From contig NZ_JARXHY010000001.1 in assembly GCF_031127815.1 (NCBI RefSeq), forward strand, positions 310,001 through 374,000: DNA of 64,000 nt, written 5' to 3'. Source of the stretch: Pelagicoccus sp. SDUM812003 (GTDB taxonomy: Bacteria > Verrucomicrobiota > Verrucomicrobiia > Opitutales > Opitutaceae). The translations under genes and the position numbers were made by a program. Shown in pieces: positions 45,238 through 60,271 of this stretch (positions are counted from its first letter, which is position 1; each line of letters begins with the position of its first letter). The notes under the pieces were generated by a model, which saw only the letters and a list, made by a program, of their open reading frames with translations, did not search any database and had not been told where the DNA came from.

Positions 45238-46488
45238 ATGAAGTTAGCTAAGAAATTAACCCTTGGCGTTGTCTCTGCGGCAGCGTTTATCAGCTCCTCG
45301 CTCGTCGCCGAGGAAACCGTGAAGGTCGGAGTCCTGCATTCCTTGTCGGGCACCATGGCCATCAGCGAGACCTCGCTGCGCGACATCCTTCTTTTCGCCT
45401 TTGACGAGATCAACGCGAATGGTGGCGTTCTCGGCAAGCAGATCGAGCCGGTCGTGGTCGACGGGGCGTCCGATTGGCCGACCTTCGCCGAGAAGGCGGA
45501 GCAGTTGCTGGCCCAGGACGAAGTCGCGGTCACCTTTGGCTGCTGGACGTCGGTGAGCCGCAAGTTCGTGCTGCCGGTTTACGAGAAGTACAACGGTTTG
45601 CTCTTCTACCCGGTGCAGTACGAAGGCGAAGAGATGTCTCCAAACATCTTCTACACGGCGGAAGCGGTCAACCAGCAGGCCATCCCTGCGGTGGATTTCC
45701 TTTTGGACGAGGGGTACGAGAAGTTTTATCTCATCGGAACCGACTACGTCTACCCGCAGACCACCAACTTGGTTCTTTTCGAGTACTTGAAGTCGAAGGG
45801 CATTCCTGAGGAGAATATCGGCGGCGGACTTCGCAAGGAGAACGGCGAAGTGATCTCTGCGGGCAAGTACACGCCTTTCAGCCATACCGACTACCAGCAG
45901 ATCGTTGCTGAAATTAAGAACTTCGCAGCGGGCGGCGACGCGGCGGTGATCAACACCATCAATGGCGATTCCAACGTTTCCTTCTTCAAGGAAATCGCGG
46001 CCTCCGGCATCACTTCCGATACGACTCCAATCGTTTCTTTCAGCCTTTCTGAAGACGAGTTCCGGGCTCTTCCAACGGATGACCTGGTGGGTCACCTCGG
46101 TTGCTGGACCTATTTCATGTCCCTGGATACGCCGGAAAACGAGGAGTTCGTGGCGAACTTCCAGAAATGGCTTAAGGAGGACGCTCCAAGCAGCGTGGAG
46201 AAGGAGAATCGCGTGACCTGCTCTCCCATGGTGCTTTCCTACAATGGCGTTTATCTCTGGAAGGCCGCGGTCGAGAAGGCCGGGACCTTCGATGTGGACG
46301 CGGTGATCGCCGAGCTTGAGAAGGGGATCTCCTTCGATGGTCCAGGCGGTACGGTCACCACGCAGGAGAACCACCACCTGACCAAAAACGTTTACATCGG
46401 CGAGACGCTTGAAAACGGGCAGTTCGAGATCCTCGAGTCCTATGAGGATGTTTATGGCGAGCCCTTCCTGAAGGGCACCTTCGAATAG
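45238..46488 (+). CDS. urtA: Urea ABC transporter, periplasmic substrate-binding protein
   Basis: The 416-residue type I periplasmic binding protein has a signal peptide ([24 protein letters not shown]). The UrtA/AmiC-like core follows: [82 protein letters not shown] and [16 protein letters not shown]. These are close to the urea/short-chain amide binding group. It captures urea in the periplasm and delivers it to UrtBC. The urt genes follow in the canonical order. A strong hairpin after the stop (46514-46556) may keep UrtA levels above those of the membrane parts. Confidence 0.96.
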   Translation: MKLAKKLTLGVVSAAAFISSSLVAEETVKVGVLHSLSGTMAISETSLRDILLFAFDEINANGGVLGKQIEPVVVDGASDWPTFAEKAEQLLAQDEVAVTFGCWTSVSRKFVLPVYEKYNGLLFYPVQYEGEEMSPNIFYTAEAVNQQAIPAVDFLLDEGYEKFYLIGTDYVYPQTTNLVLFEYLKSKGIPEENIGGGLRKENGEVISAGKYTPFSHTDYQQIVAEIKNFAAGGDAAVINTINGDSNVSFFKEIAASGITSDTTPIVSFSLSEDEFRALPTDDLVGHLGCWTYFMSLDTPENEEFVANFQKWLKEDAPSSVEKENRVTCSPMVLSYNGVYLWKAAVEKAGTFDVDAVIAELEKGISFDGPGGTVTTQENHHLTKNVYIGETLENGQFEILESYEDVYGEPFLKGTFE

Positions 46489-46513
46489 GTCGCCAAGTCT
46501 CTTGAAACACTTC

Positions 46514-46556
46514 GGGCTCGCTCTGGTTTCCCCTGACCTCCAGAGCGGGCCTTTCT
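46514..46556 (+). terminator. Hairpin between urtA and urtB
   Basis: A 13-bp stem pairs GGGCTCGCTCTGG (46514-46526) with the strand starting at 46540, with one or two G-T pairs, ending in CCTTTCTT. It could be a partial terminator or an mRNA-stabilising structure after urtA, within an otherwise continuous operon. Confidence 0.55.
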
Positions 46557-46595
46557 TCCCTCACTCCTCAATTCAGTCCAACTGAACTCCCTCTT

Positions 46596-48227
46596 ATGAA
46601 GAAGTCGTTTTTTGTCTTCGCATTGTTTTTCGTATCAAGCCTTTGGGGACAGGACGATCCCCGAGTAAGGCAGCTCCTTTCGGATCTAGCCTTGGAAAAG
46701 GCGACGGATCAGGACGCGCTGCTTAGCGAGCTCGCCGATTCGGGCGATTCGTTCGTGACGCGCTTTGTCGACGCCTGGCGCACGGGCGAGGTTTTCAACT
46801 ACACGCCGGAAGGCGCGGAACCGATCATCGTGATCAAGGTATCCGAGGAATACATACAGCTGACCACCTGGGAGGAGCTCGACCTGACGCCCGCCCAGAT
46901 CGAAGAGGTGGAGGATAACAAGAATCGTCCTTCCCGAAGCCTGCGCCGCACGCTCTCTCAGATAACGGACACCGTGGACTTGGCCTCGAAGGAGGTGCGC
47001 AAGCGCATCGACGCGGCCTTGAAGCTTGGCCAAAGCCAGCGCGAGGAATACCTACCGGTTCTCCGAGCCCGTTTGGAGAAGGAGGAAAACGATTCCGCGA
47101 CGAAAGCGCTGCGTGAGGCCATCGCCATAAGCTTGCTGGCCAATCATTCTAATCCGGAGGAGCTTCATGAAGCGGTCGTCCAGCTCGGCGAGTTCCGCTC
47201 CATCGCCGCTAAGAGTAAGATTGAAGCGTTACGGGACAAAGCCTTGGAGGAGGGGAACGAAACCCTCGCCGCGGCGGCCGCTTTCTCTGTGAGGCAGATC
47301 GAGGATCACGAAGCGGTTCTCCGTCACGCGGGCAGTGTCTTTCGTGGGATCAGCACCGGCAGCATCCTGCTTATCGTCGCTTTCGGCCTGGCGATCACCT
47401 TCGGCTTGATGGGCATTATCAACATGGCTCACGGGGAGTTTGTGGCCATCGGCGGCTACACCTGCTATGTGATGAACGAGTTCTTCGGCGATCGCTACGG
47501 AACTCAGTCGGACGCCTACCAATGGTTTTTCTGGTGCTCGATTCCGCTAAGCTTTCTGGTGGCCGGAGCCTTGGGCTGGGTCCTGGAGAAGAGCTTTTTC
47601 CGTTTTCTCTACAAGCGCCCTTTGGAGTCGCTGCTGGCGACTTGGGGCCTGTCGATGGTCATGCGTCAGATGTTCCGACTCATCTTCGGAGCTGCCAACG
47701 TGCAGGTGGGAAACCCGGAGGTGCTGTCGGGCAATGTCGAGTTCTGGGGGCTGGCCATGAGCGAGGCGCGGATCTTCGCCATCGGCTTCGCGGGCTTCGT
47801 GGCCCTGCTGACCTGGGCGCTTTTGACGCAGACGAATCTCGGTCTCTACATCCGAGCCGTGATGCAGAACCGGAACATGGCTTCCAGTCTCGGAATTCCG
47901 GTCAAGCGGGTGAATTCGCTCACCTTCGCGTTTGGTTGCGGGCTGGCGGCGATGGCTGGCGCGGTGCTTTCGCAAATCGGAAACGTGGGGCCCGAGATGG
48001 GGCAGGCGTACATCGTGCAGAGCTTTATGGTCGTCGTTGTCGGAGGCGTTGGCAACTTGCTGGGGGCCGGTCTTTCCGCTCTAGGCATCGGAGTCGTAGA
48101 CCAACTGCTGCAGCCTTTGATCGGACCGATCATGGGCACCATCGCGGTATTGTTCATCATCATCCTGTTTCTTCAGTGGAAGCCCGGCGGGCTGTTTCCC
48201 ACGAAGTCTCGTAGCATGGAAGACTAG
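46596..48227 (+). CDS. urtB: Urea ABC transporter permease UrtB
   Basis: The 543-residue protein combines an exported N-terminal region with a LivH-type permease. Residues 1-18 are a signal peptide ([18 protein letters not shown]). Residues about 20-245 are soluble, helical and repeat-like ([42 protein letters not shown]), probably periplasmic. Residues 246-543 hold about eight helices with [34 protein letters not shown] and [24 protein letters not shown]. Such an extension is common in UrtB. With UrtC it forms the channel for urea. Confidence 0.95.
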   Translation: MKKSFFVFALFFVSSLWGQDDPRVRQLLSDLALEKATDQDALLSELADSGDSFVTRFVDAWRTGEVFNYTPEGAEPIIVIKVSEEYIQLTTWEELDLTPAQIEEVEDNKNRPSRSLRRTLSQITDTVDLASKEVRKRIDAALKLGQSQREEYLPVLRARLEKEENDSATKALREAIAISLLANHSNPEELHEAVVQLGEFRSIAAKSKIEALRDKALEEGNETLAAAAAFSVRQIEDHEAVLRHAGSVFRGISTGSILLIVAFGLAITFGLMGIINMAHGEFVAIGGYTCYVMNEFFGDRYGTQSDAYQWFFWCSIPLSFLVAGALGWVLEKSFFRFLYKRPLESLLATWGLSMVMRQMFRLIFGAANVQVGNPEVLSGNVEFWGLAMSEARIFAIGFAGFVALLTWALLTQTNLGLYIRAVMQNRNMASSLGIPVKRVNSLTFAFGCGLAAMAGAVLSQIGNVGPEMGQAYIVQSFMVVVVGGVGNLLGAGLSALGIGVVDQLLQPLIGPIMGTIAVLFIIILFLQWKPGGLFPTKSRSMED

Positions 48228-48241
48228 AAAGGAAAGTCGCT

Positions 48242-49402
48242 GTGAAGCTTTTTGATAGTAAGATAGAACTCGGAGGTTTTCTGATTGCAGGGGTGGTCCT
48301 TGTTTTCATTTTGCCGTTTTTGAATGCCTACGTGCCGGAGGGGAGCGCGTTTCACTTTTCCGAATACCACATCGGGCTTTGGGGGAAGTACATCACCTGG
48401 GCGGTTTTGGCCATGAGCCTGAATCTGCTTTGGGGATACACGGGGCTGCTTTGTCTCTGTCAGGCCTTGTTCTTCGCCTTGGGGGCGTATTCGTTCGGCA
48501 TGTACCTGATGCTGCACGCTGGCGTGGACCCCGTCTACAACACGGCGTTGCCGGACTTCATGGATTTCCAAGGCTACACCTCGTTGCCTTGGTATTGGGT
48601 GCCGTTTGAGAGCGGGACCTTCGCGGTGATCGCTTCCATGGTGTTGCCCGGTTTGCTCGCTTTGGTGTTCGGCTACCTCGCCTTCAGCTCGCGGATCAAG
48701 GGCGTGTATTTCTCCATTTTGACTCAAGCCCTGACCTATGCCCTGTCGTTGTTTTTCTTCATGAATACGGCGACTCTCTTCGGGAAGAGCTTCATCTTGT
48801 TCGGCGGCAACAACGGTCTGAACAATTTCGGAGAGATCTTTGGCTTTGGGATCAATGCGGCGTCGACCAAGCGCGCGGTGTTCGTGGGAAGTGCTTTGCT
48901 GCTTTTGGCGGTTTACGTTTTGATCGCCTGGCTGATCAAGACGAAGCTGGGCATGGTTCAGCAAGCGATTCGAGATAGCGAAAACCGAGTGCGGTTTTCC
49001 GGGTATTCGACGACGCACTACAAGCTGCTGATATTCGTGGGCGCGGCTATGGTCGCTGGCATCGCAGGGGCGTTTTACGTGCCGCAGGTGGGCGGGATCA
49101 ACGCGAACGAGATGGTGCCTGCGAAATCGCTGGACGTGGTCGTCTGGGTCGCTCTCGGCGGTCGCGGCACCAAGTTCGGTCCGGTCATCGGAGCGATCGT
49201 GGTAAGCGTCATCAAGAGCTACGCCCAAGTGGAGTTCCCGAATTCCTGGCTCATCATACTCGGGGCGATCTTCATGTTCGTGGTGCTGTTCATGCCGAAT
49301 GGACTGGCGGGGCTGCCCAAGCAGCTCGCTCCTTATATCGACCGTATGCGAAAGAAGAATACGCCGCCAGCTGATCCTGCAACCTCCTCCGCATCCTCAT
49401 GA
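48242..49402 (+). CDS. urtC: Urea ABC transporter permease UrtC
   Basis: The 386-residue LivM-type permease starts with GTG at 48242. About ten membrane helices are seen. [31 protein letters not shown] is the family signature; [13 protein letters not shown] and the EAA-loop-like [18 protein letters not shown] region, which contacts the ATPase, follow. The final block [27 protein letters not shown] is also typical. It is 14 bp after urtB and overlaps urtD by 4 bp. The C-terminal tail is basic, then low-complexity ([12 protein letters not shown]). Confidence 0.95.
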   Translation: MKLFDSKIELGGFLIAGVVLVFILPFLNAYVPEGSAFHFSEYHIGLWGKYITWAVLAMSLNLLWGYTGLLCLCQALFFALGAYSFGMYLMLHAGVDPVYNTALPDFMDFQGYTSLPWYWVPFESGTFAVIASMVLPGLLALVFGYLAFSSRIKGVYFSILTQALTYALSLFFFMNTATLFGKSFILFGGNNGLNNFGEIFGFGINAASTKRAVFVGSALLLLAVYVLIAWLIKTKLGMVQQAIRDSENRVRFSGYSTTHYKLLIFVGAAMVAGIAGAFYVPQVGGINANEMVPAKSLDVVVWVALGGRGTKFGPVIGAIVVSVIKSYAQVEFPNSWLIILGAIFMFVVLFMPNGLAGLPKQLAPYIDRMRKKNTPPADPATSSASS

Positions 49403-50190
49403 TTCACATACCTGACAAGAAATCCACATCCCTCGTTCTGTCGGTCGAGGGCGTTGACAAGTCATTCGACGGATTCAAGGCGATCAACGATCTGAACTTC
49501 TACCTTGCCGAAGGGGAGCTGCGCACGGTTATCGGTCCGAACGGAGCCGGAAAGAGCACCTTCATGGATCTCATCACGGCCCGAACGAAGCCCGACAAAG
49601 GCAGGATTCTCTTTCACAAGGAAAACAACGAAGACGTGGATTTGACCCGAGTCCGGGAGCACAAGATCAGCCAGCTGGGCATCGGCCGCAAGTTTCAGAA
49701 CCCCACGGTCTATCGCTCGCACACCGTTTACGACAATCTCAAGCTCTCGCTCGCGGGGGAGCGCGGACTGCTGCATTCGCTGTTCTATCGCGAATCCAAG
49801 GAGGATCGGGAGAAGATCTACGATGTGATGAAGACGATCCGGCTCGAGGAGCATGCGGACGTCGTGGCGGGGGCTTTGTCGCATGGGCAGAAGCAATGGC
49901 TGGAGATCGGCATGTTGCTGGCTCAGGATCCGCGCATCATGCTAGTGGACGAACCCGCTGCGGGAATGAGCGACGAGGAAACCGAGCGTACCGGCGAGCT
50001 CTTGTTGAGTTTGGAAGGCAAGCACAGCTTGATCGTTATCGAGCATGACATGGAGTTCGTGCGACAGATCGCGCGTCGCGTCACGGTGCTTCACCAAGGA
50101 CACGTGCTCAAGGAGGGCAGCTTCGATTTCGTCAAGAGCGACCCGCAGGTGATAGAGGTTTACCTCGGCAGGCAGACTCGCAAGCATTGA
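49399..50190 (+). CDS. urtD: Urea ABC transporter ATPase UrtD
   Basis: The 263-residue LivG-type ATPase has Walker [17 protein letters not shown], the UrtD-type [18 protein letters not shown]-loop, signature [19 protein letters not shown] (reading LSHGQ rather than LSGGQ, as is usual for UrtD), Walker [16 protein letters not shown] and the switch histidine in [13 protein letters not shown]. It powers urea import with UrtE. It overlaps urtC by 4 bp and is followed by urtE after 12 bp. Confidence 0.96.
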   Translation: MIHIPDKKSTSLVLSVEGVDKSFDGFKAINDLNFYLAEGELRTVIGPNGAGKSTFMDLITARTKPDKGRILFHKENNEDVDLTRVREHKISQLGIGRKFQNPTVYRSHTVYDNLKLSLAGERGLLHSLFYRESKEDREKIYDVMKTIRLEEHADVVAGALSHGQKQWLEIGMLLAQDPRIMLVDEPAAGMSDEETERTGELLLSLEGKHSLIVIEHDMEFVRQIARRVTVLHQGHVLKEGSFDFVKSDPQVIEVYLGRQTRKH

Positions 50191-50202
50191 GAAATTCAGA
50201 TT

Positions 50203-50961
50203 ATGGATACGAAAACACTGACGAAAGATAGTCCTGAGTCCTCCAGCGCAGCCAAGCTGCTTTCGGTGAAGGATGTATGCGCGGGCTACGACGAGTCGCT
50301 CATCTTGAAGGGGGTGTCCATCGAAGTGCCGGAGCGCAAAGCCGTCGCGTTGCTCGGGCGAAACGGCGTGGGCAAAACGACCCTCCTGAACACCATTTTA
50401 GGCACAGTGCCCACGAAGTCGGGATCGATCGAATTCGATGGTCAGCAGATCCACAGCATGGCCGCGGATCGCCGGGCCCGTATGGGAATCGGCTACGTGC
50501 CGCAGGGGCGCGACATTTTTCCTGGGCTGACGGTGTGGGAGAATCTGAATGTGAGCCTGCGTGTTTCGGGCTCGCGCGGCATCGAGGCGGAGAAGCGGCT
50601 GGATTCCGTTTACGACCTGTTTCCCGTCTTGAAAGACATGCTCAAACGCAAAGGGGGCGTGTTGAGCGGAGGCCAGCAGCAGCAGTTGGCCATCGGTCGA
50701 GCTCTGCTGCTCAAGCCCAAGATCCTCATTTTGGACGAGCCGACGGAAGGCATTCAGCCATCGATCATCGACCAGATCGAGGACGCGATCTACTCCATTC
50801 GCAAGAAGGGCGAGATGAGCGTGATTCTGGTCGAGCAGTATATCGACTTCGCCCGGAACGCCTGTGACTCCTTCTACATTCTGGAAAGAGGTTCGGTGGT
50901 GGAGAAGGGACCGATCGCCCGTCTCGACGACGGCTTAGTGGAGCGCTATTTGACGGTCTAG
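50203..50961 (+). CDS. urtE: Urea ABC transporter ATPase UrtE
   Basis: The 252-residue LivF-type ATPase carries Walker A GRNGVGKTTLLNTILG, a Q-loop in GIGYVPQGRDIFPGLTV, signature LSGGQQQQLAIGRALLLKPK, Walker B ILILDEPTEGIQPSII and the switch histidine position replaced by glutamine in ILVEQYIDFA, as in the LivF/UrtE group. The TEGIQPSI block is typical of UrtE. It is the last gene of the urt operon and is followed by a terminator 31 bp after its stop. Confidence 0.95.
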   Translation: MDTKTLTKDSPESSSAAKLLSVKDVCAGYDESLILKGVSIEVPERKAVALLGRNGVGKTTLLNTILGTVPTKSGSIEFDGQQIHSMAADRRARMGIGYVPQGRDIFPGLTVWENLNVSLRVSGSRGIEAEKRLDSVYDLFPVLKDMLKRKGGVLSGGQQQQLAIGRALLLKPKILILDEPTEGIQPSIIDQIEDAIYSIRKKGEMSVILVEQYIDFARNACDSFYILERGSVVEKGPIARLDDGLVERYLTV

Positions 50962-50991
50962 GCTGTTCCGGTAAGAGGGATTTGCACCAGG

Positions 50992-51022
50992 CGGAGCGCG
51001 ATTTGCGCTCCGTTTTCGTTTT
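50992..51022 (+). terminator. Rho-independent terminator of the urt operon
   Basis: A perfect 8-bp stem pairs CGGAGCGC (50992-50999) with 51005-51012 around a 5-nt loop. It is followed by a tract with seven or more T (TTTTCGTTTTT). Confidence 0.85.
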
Positions 51023-51172
51023 TACGCTCTCATGCCGATTGGATGAGGCGCCTTTCGGGCAAAGCTGGGGGTTGGACGGTCGGGCTGCGCTTTTCTCGCT
51101 GCGAGAGGCGAGCAGGCATCGCGGCGCGAGACAGGGGTGGGCTGTGGAGTAGCATGCCGCTGAGGGTGGACG
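51023..51172. other. Short spacer between convergent terminators
   Basis: The sequence lies between the urt terminator and the porin terminator. No ORF with family content, RNA gene or repeat was recognised. Confidence 0.5.
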
Positions 51173-51204
51173 CAAAAAAGCCCTGCTCGCGGGAGCAGGG
51201 CTTT
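51173..51204 (-). terminator. Rho-independent terminator of the porin gene
   Basis: A perfect 12-bp stem pairs 51177-51188 with 51193-51204 around GCGG. On the minus strand the stem is followed by a T-run (complement of the A-run at 51174-51179), in the right place for the porin transcript. Confidence 0.9.
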
Positions 51205-51244
51205 GAGGAAATGTTAGGGTCTTCTCGTTTTCTAAGGCCGAACC

Positions 51245-52222
51245 TTAGAAAGTGAAGAGAGCTTCGACTGCGAACTCGGTGAGGTCGCCGCGCCATTCGC
51301 CGCGGTCGGTGAGGCTCACTTCGGTCACGACTGCGAGATTGTCGGTGAAGGCGTGGATGTAAGCAGCGGTGTACTTGAAGTCTTCGTCTTCCCACTGTCC
51401 CGAACCAACCATGGAGGAAGCCTCGAGGCTGGTGTAGTCGCGCTGGTCGTCGCTGATACGAGCGGTGAAGGTACCGGCGTCGCTAACAGCTACGCTGTAC
51501 ATGACGAGCCACTGGTTGATGTCGCGGTAGGTGTCCGAGTAGTCGTTGTACTCGAAAGCGAGAGTGGTCGCTCCGAACTCGTAGGAAGCCCAGAAGTTGA
51601 TCAGTTCGCGATCTTCGAGGCCAGCGTTGGCGGCGTCGAGGCCGTAGCCGAGGTAAACGGTCCATCCGTCAGCTGGAGTGAGGATGAGCTTGGTCTCGAG
51701 GCCCATATCGTAGTCGTCGCTGTCGCTGAGGCTGCCGTCGTCGTCGTAGACGGAGTCCAGGATCGCGATGCCCATGCCGCCCCAGTCGCCGCCATCATAG
51801 TCGAGCGATACACCATTGTGGTAGCCTGGGATGGTGGTGCCGTAGGCGTAGGAGTACTGGTAGAGGCCGGTTGGCTCTGCCGTTTCCCAGCCGTGGTAGC
51901 TGAGGAACTTACCAGCGGTGAGGGACGTGCCTTCGCCGAGGTCGTAGGTGATGAACGCTTGCTCGAGATCGAGTTCGTTGGTCTCGCCGCGTTGGTAGTC
52001 GATGTCGACCTGTCCGGTGACTTGGTCGAACGAATAGATGAAGTCGATCTCCATCTGGTCGAGGTCGAAGGACGTGCTGTCTTCACCGTTGTCATCGGCA
52101 TGATACAGAGACATGTCGAGGAAGCCTGTGATCGACAGGTTGTCGTTGATTTCGATCTGTCCGTATAGGGCAGAAGTGGATAGCAGCGCTCCTGCTGCGG
52201 TTAGACTTAGTAGTTTGTTCAT
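51245..52222 (-). CDS. Outer-membrane beta-barrel porin-like protein
   Basis: The 325-residue protein has a signal peptide (MNKLLSLTAAGALLSTSALYG). Alternating-hydrophobicity beta strands follow (LSITGFLDMSLYHADD, FIYSFDQVTGQVDIDYQRG, LINFWASYEFGATTLAFEYND, VSDAGTFTARISDDQRDY) and the end is FAVEALFTF, a classic C-terminal phenylalanine beta-signal. The acid-rich loops suit an outer-membrane channel. It resembles the porin/OprO-like group with DUF3570-type strands, but no family was pinned down. Sitting convergent to urtE and with its own long upstream region, it may provide outer-membrane entry for urea or other small nitrogen compounds; that link is inference from position only. Confidence 0.8.
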   Translation of the reverse strand: MNKLLSLTAAGALLSTSALYGQIEINDNLSITGFLDMSLYHADDNGEDSTSFDLDQMEIDFIYSFDQVTGQVDIDYQRGETNELDLEQAFITYDLGEGTSLTAGKFLSYHGWETAEPTGLYQYSYAYGTTIPGYHNGVSLDYDGGDWGGMGIAILDSVYDDDGSLSDSDDYDMGLETKLILTPADGWTVYLGYGLDAANAGLEDRELINFWASYEFGATTLAFEYNDYSDTYRDINQWLVMYSVAVSDAGTFTARISDDQRDYTSLEASSMVGSGQWEDEDFKYTAAYIHAFTDNLAVVTEVSLTDRGEWRGDLTEFAVEALFTF

Positions 52223-52562
52223 TGATCTGAGTTTTTAGGTAGTGACGCTTGTAGCTAGCTACTAGCGAGGAGAGTATAGAACTTGCTGGGAATCAAGGGA
52301 ACCTGCCAGGAATCCCAACATGCAGGCAGGTTCCAAGCAGGTTGGTTGCCAATGGGATGGAAAGCTAAATTTTTGCGAAATAATTTCCTGCATGAATAAT
52401 ACTGCTCAAAAACATGCATTTTATAAGGGATATTTACAGGCAATTTTGCTCTGCGGGCACGGAAATTAGGGCGAAAGCGTTTGATATTCAAGTGCTTTCG
52501 ATCGAATAGCGGAAATGCGGGCCCGCATTTCCGCCTTTCTTATGGGAGAGGAGGCGTAAAAC
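52223..52562. promoter_or_regulatory. 340-bp region upstream of the porin gene
   Basis: This stretch holds the porin promoter and the gyrA 3' flank. It is AT-richer than its surroundings, especially 52360-52400. A perfect 10-bp inverted repeat, GGAACCTGCC (52298-52307) with 52325-52334, lies about 80-110 bp upstream of the porin start. Related half-sites flank it: CAGGTT again at about 52339, and GGAATC repeated at 52290 and 52310. It may be an operator. A short dyad of GGCGGAAA/GAAATGCGGG type sequence near 52509-52535 (GCGGAAATGCGGGCCCGCATTTCCGC) is self-complementary and could form the gyrA terminator. Confidence 0.5.
52509..52540 (-). terminator. Palindromic hairpin downstream of gyrA
   Basis: GCGGAAATGCGGG is followed directly by CCCGCATTTCCGC, a perfect 13-bp palindrome at about 52509-52534. 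It lies 28 bp after the gyrA stop on the minus strand. On that strand it is followed by TATTCGAT-like sequence, not a clean T-run, so it may be a stabilising hairpin or a weak terminator. On the plus strand it is followed by CTTTCTT. Confidence 0.6.
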
Positions 52563-55034
<2,472 letters not shown>

Positions 55035-55056
55035 TGTCTAAAGTAAAAGGTAGGAG

Positions 55057-55113
55057 TTAAGAATTAGGACGTTTTCGAGAAGGGAAAGAAGTTGGCTGTA
55101 TCCAAATTCTTAA
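55057..55113. repeat. Inverted repeat in the gyrB-gyrA spacer
   Basis: TTAAGAATT (55057-55065) has a perfect inverted copy at 55105-55113, 39 bp apart. GACGTTTTCG also occurs twice in this 104-bp spacer. It may form a hairpin in the gyrBA transcript or be a chance AT-rich match. Confidence 0.4.
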
Positions 55114-55138
55114 TTCTTCGATTTGACGTTTTCGTTTC

Positions 55139-58330
<3,192 letters not shown>

Positions 58331-58382
58331 CTAATCTGGGTTTGACCAATTGGCGTTGGCGAAGCTGAATCCAGGTCCCCTT

Positions 58383-59090
58383 ATGGTCTCTGACGCCCTT
58401 ACTAAAATGCTGATCCTGCAGGATCGCGACATGAAGCTTCAGCAAGTCGAGGACGCGCTGAAAAACCTGCCGGTGGAGCAGCGGGACTGCCAAGCGAGGA
58501 TCGAGACGCTGAAGGCCGCTATCGAGGCGGGTCGACAGAGGATCCGTGAGCTGGAGACCAAGGGGAAGTCGATCGAGACCGAGATGGCTTCGGTGGAGAC
58601 GCAGATCGTCAAGTACAAGAACCAGCAGCTTCAAGTGAAGAAGAACGAGGAGTACCAGGCCTTGACGCACGAGATCGAGACCGCGGGAAGGAAGATCTCC
58701 GATCTGGAGTCCGAAGAGCTGGAGGTGCTTTACGAGCTGGACGAGGCTCGCAAGACCCATGCCGAGGAGGAGAAGCGGCTCTTGGGGCAGATCGAAATGG
58801 AGCAGCGCGAGCTAGCGGTTCTTCGCGAGAAGGAAGAGCGGGTCAAGGGCGAGCGCGCGGCGGCGGTTTCCGCTCGCGAGGCGGCCGACGCGGAGCTGGA
58901 CAATCCTACGCGTTCCAAGTACCTGCAGGTCGCCCGTGGACTCGCCTTTCCCATCGTCGTGGAGATGTCCGCCCACAAGTGTGGAGGCTGTCACATGAGG
59001 GTCTCCAACGCCATCGACTCGGATGTTCGCGCGGCTAGGGAAATTACGACTTGCGACAATTGCGGGCGCATCCTCTACTCCGCTTCCTAG
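58383..59090 (+). CDS. Coiled-coil zinc-ribbon protein (CT398-like)
   Basis: The 235-residue protein (ATG at 58383) has a coiled coil of about 165 residues (VSDALTKMLILQDRDMKLQQ onward, heptads rich in leucine and glutamate). A C-terminal zinc ribbon follows, with cysteine pairs in HKCGGCHMR and TTCDNCGR. This is the layout of the C4-type zinc ribbon family typified by chlamydial CT398, which binds secretion and sigma factors. Its role outside chlamydiae is not established. The stop codon lies in the 5' arm of the adjacent RNase P RNA gene, so the two are probably transcribed together or the RNA promoter is inside this gene. Confidence 0.88.
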   Translation: MVSDALTKMLILQDRDMKLQQVEDALKNLPVEQRDCQARIETLKAAIEAGRQRIRELETKGKSIETEMASVETQIVKYKNQQLQVKKNEEYQALTHEIETAGRKISDLESEELEVLYELDEARKTHAEEEKRLLGQIEMEQRELAVLREKEERVKGERAAAVSAREAADAELDNPTRSKYLQVARGLAFPIVVEMSAHKCGGCHMRVSNAIDSDVRAAREITTCDNCGRILYSAS

Positions 59091-59519
59091 TTTCGGAGCC
59101 GCGCGTTCGCTCCGTTGTTCTTTCAAGTTCAGTGGGGAGGAAAGTCCGGACGCCGCAGAGCGGGATTCCTCGCGAAAGCGGGGGAGGGTCGCTTAAAGGC
59201 GGCTCGACGGCCAGTGCCACAGAAAAGATACCGCCTGCCGGATGATTTGAAATTTGAAATCTCAAATTTGAGATCCGAAGGCGGGTAAGGGTGAAAAGGT
59301 GGGGTAAGGGCTCACCGCGGTTCAGGCAACTGGACCGGCAGGGTAAACCCAATCCGGCGCAAGACAAAATAGGGGACCTGGGCTGCTCGTCCATTTGGGT
59401 CCCGGGTATGTCGCACCACTTCTTCGGAAGGGGCTCTCGCTTCGGCGGGAGACAGATAAATGAACGTGGCTTCGCTTCGGCGAAGTACAGAATCCGGCTT
59501 ACAGGCTCCGAAACTAGGC
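59086..59519 (+). ncRNA. rnpB: RNase P RNA, type A
   Basis: About 430 nt with the conserved bacterial core. GAGGAAAGTCCGGAC is near 59136, GACGGCCAGTGCCACAGAAA is near 59208, and GTGAAAAGGTG follows near 59290. GGGTAAACCC is near 59340, ACAGATAAATGA near 59453 and ACAGAATCCGGCTTACAG near 59487. The ends pair in a perfect 15-bp P1 helix, 59086-59100 with 59504-59518; the mature 5' end is probably a few bases inside. P12 is lengthened by an AT-rich hairpin (59243-59275). The RNA cleaves pre-tRNA 5' leaders with RnpA protein. Confidence 0.95.
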
Positions 59520-59764
59520 TCCTTTTGTTGGGGGCGGCGCCGCCGGACCGTGGACGGTCGATTGGAGGGATAAGGCGCTGGGTCGTGGCCTGTTTGGCTT
59601 CGCTTCGAGGTGCTCGCTAGGGGGCTTGGGATGGTTCCGCCGGTCGCTTCCGGGGAGTAGCGCCTAGGGGGCCGTGAGTGTCTCGTCGATTCGCCGGACC
59701 TAGGCTAGGTGGCTTCCCTATTTGCGTAATCTGGGGCTGCTGAGCGCCGAAGAACGTTGGCAGC
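59520..59764. other. Spacer after rnpB
   Basis: This GC-rich 245-bp stretch has small dyads, such as GGCGGCGCCGCC near 59537, and no clear terminator with a T-run after rnpB. No coding sequence was recognised. It must contain or precede the promoter of the minor-pilin genes. Confidence 0.4.
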
Positions 59765-60271
59765 ATGACCAGCGATTCACGAAGAAAACGAACATGGCTT
59801 GGCCGCCCCCCACTGACGTCCCGTCGGCGCGGCTTCACGCTTGTGGAAATGATGGTGGGCCTGGTGTGCGTAGGGATCGTGCTCACTGCGGCGTTCGCCT
59901 CCGCCACCCAGACGCTTCGCATGCAGGAGGTGTCTCGGGATTACACCCGCGTCGCCCAGATTCTTCAGAGCCAGCTTGAGGATATTCGTACCTGGAATTG
60001 GAGCGACCTCGAAACCTTTCAGGCGGAAACGGGCGGAAACATGCAGGTGGTGACGCTCGATGGGGAGTTTATGGACGCATTTGGATCGCGTTACACCTGC
60101 GAACGCCAGGTGAGGGACCGCAAGGACGAGAACGGTCTGACCGTTTCGGGCCAGAAGGAGATCGTGGTCAAGGTCACTTGGCAGAGCAACGACGGCAAGG
60201 TGAACACGAAATCGGCGGCTTGCTGGTATACGGAAGGAGGATTGCATGACTACTACTACCGCTCCTTCTAA
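59765..60271 (+). CDS. Minor pilin-like prepilin (PilV-like)
   Basis: The 168-residue prepilin has a leader of about 22 basic residues and the cleavage site RRRG followed by FTLVEMMVGLVCVGIVLTAAFA, with the methylation-linked glutamate at +5. The globular part is about 120 residues (YTRVAQILQSQLEDIRTWNW, KEIVVKVTWQSNDGKVNTKSA), of the PilV/GspI kind. It overlaps the next prepilin gene by 26 bp. With the two following genes it forms a three-gene cluster like PilV, PilW and PilX, which prime pilus or pseudopilus assembly. No pilus motor genes are nearby. Confidence 0.82.
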   Translation: MTSDSRRKRTWLGRPPLTSRRRGFTLVEMMVGLVCVGIVLTAAFASATQTLRMQEVSRDYTRVAQILQSQLEDIRTWNWSDLETFQAETGGNMQVVTLDGEFMDAFGSRYTCERQVRDRKDENGLTVSGQKEIVVKVTWQSNDGKVNTKSAACWYTEGGLHDYYYRSF

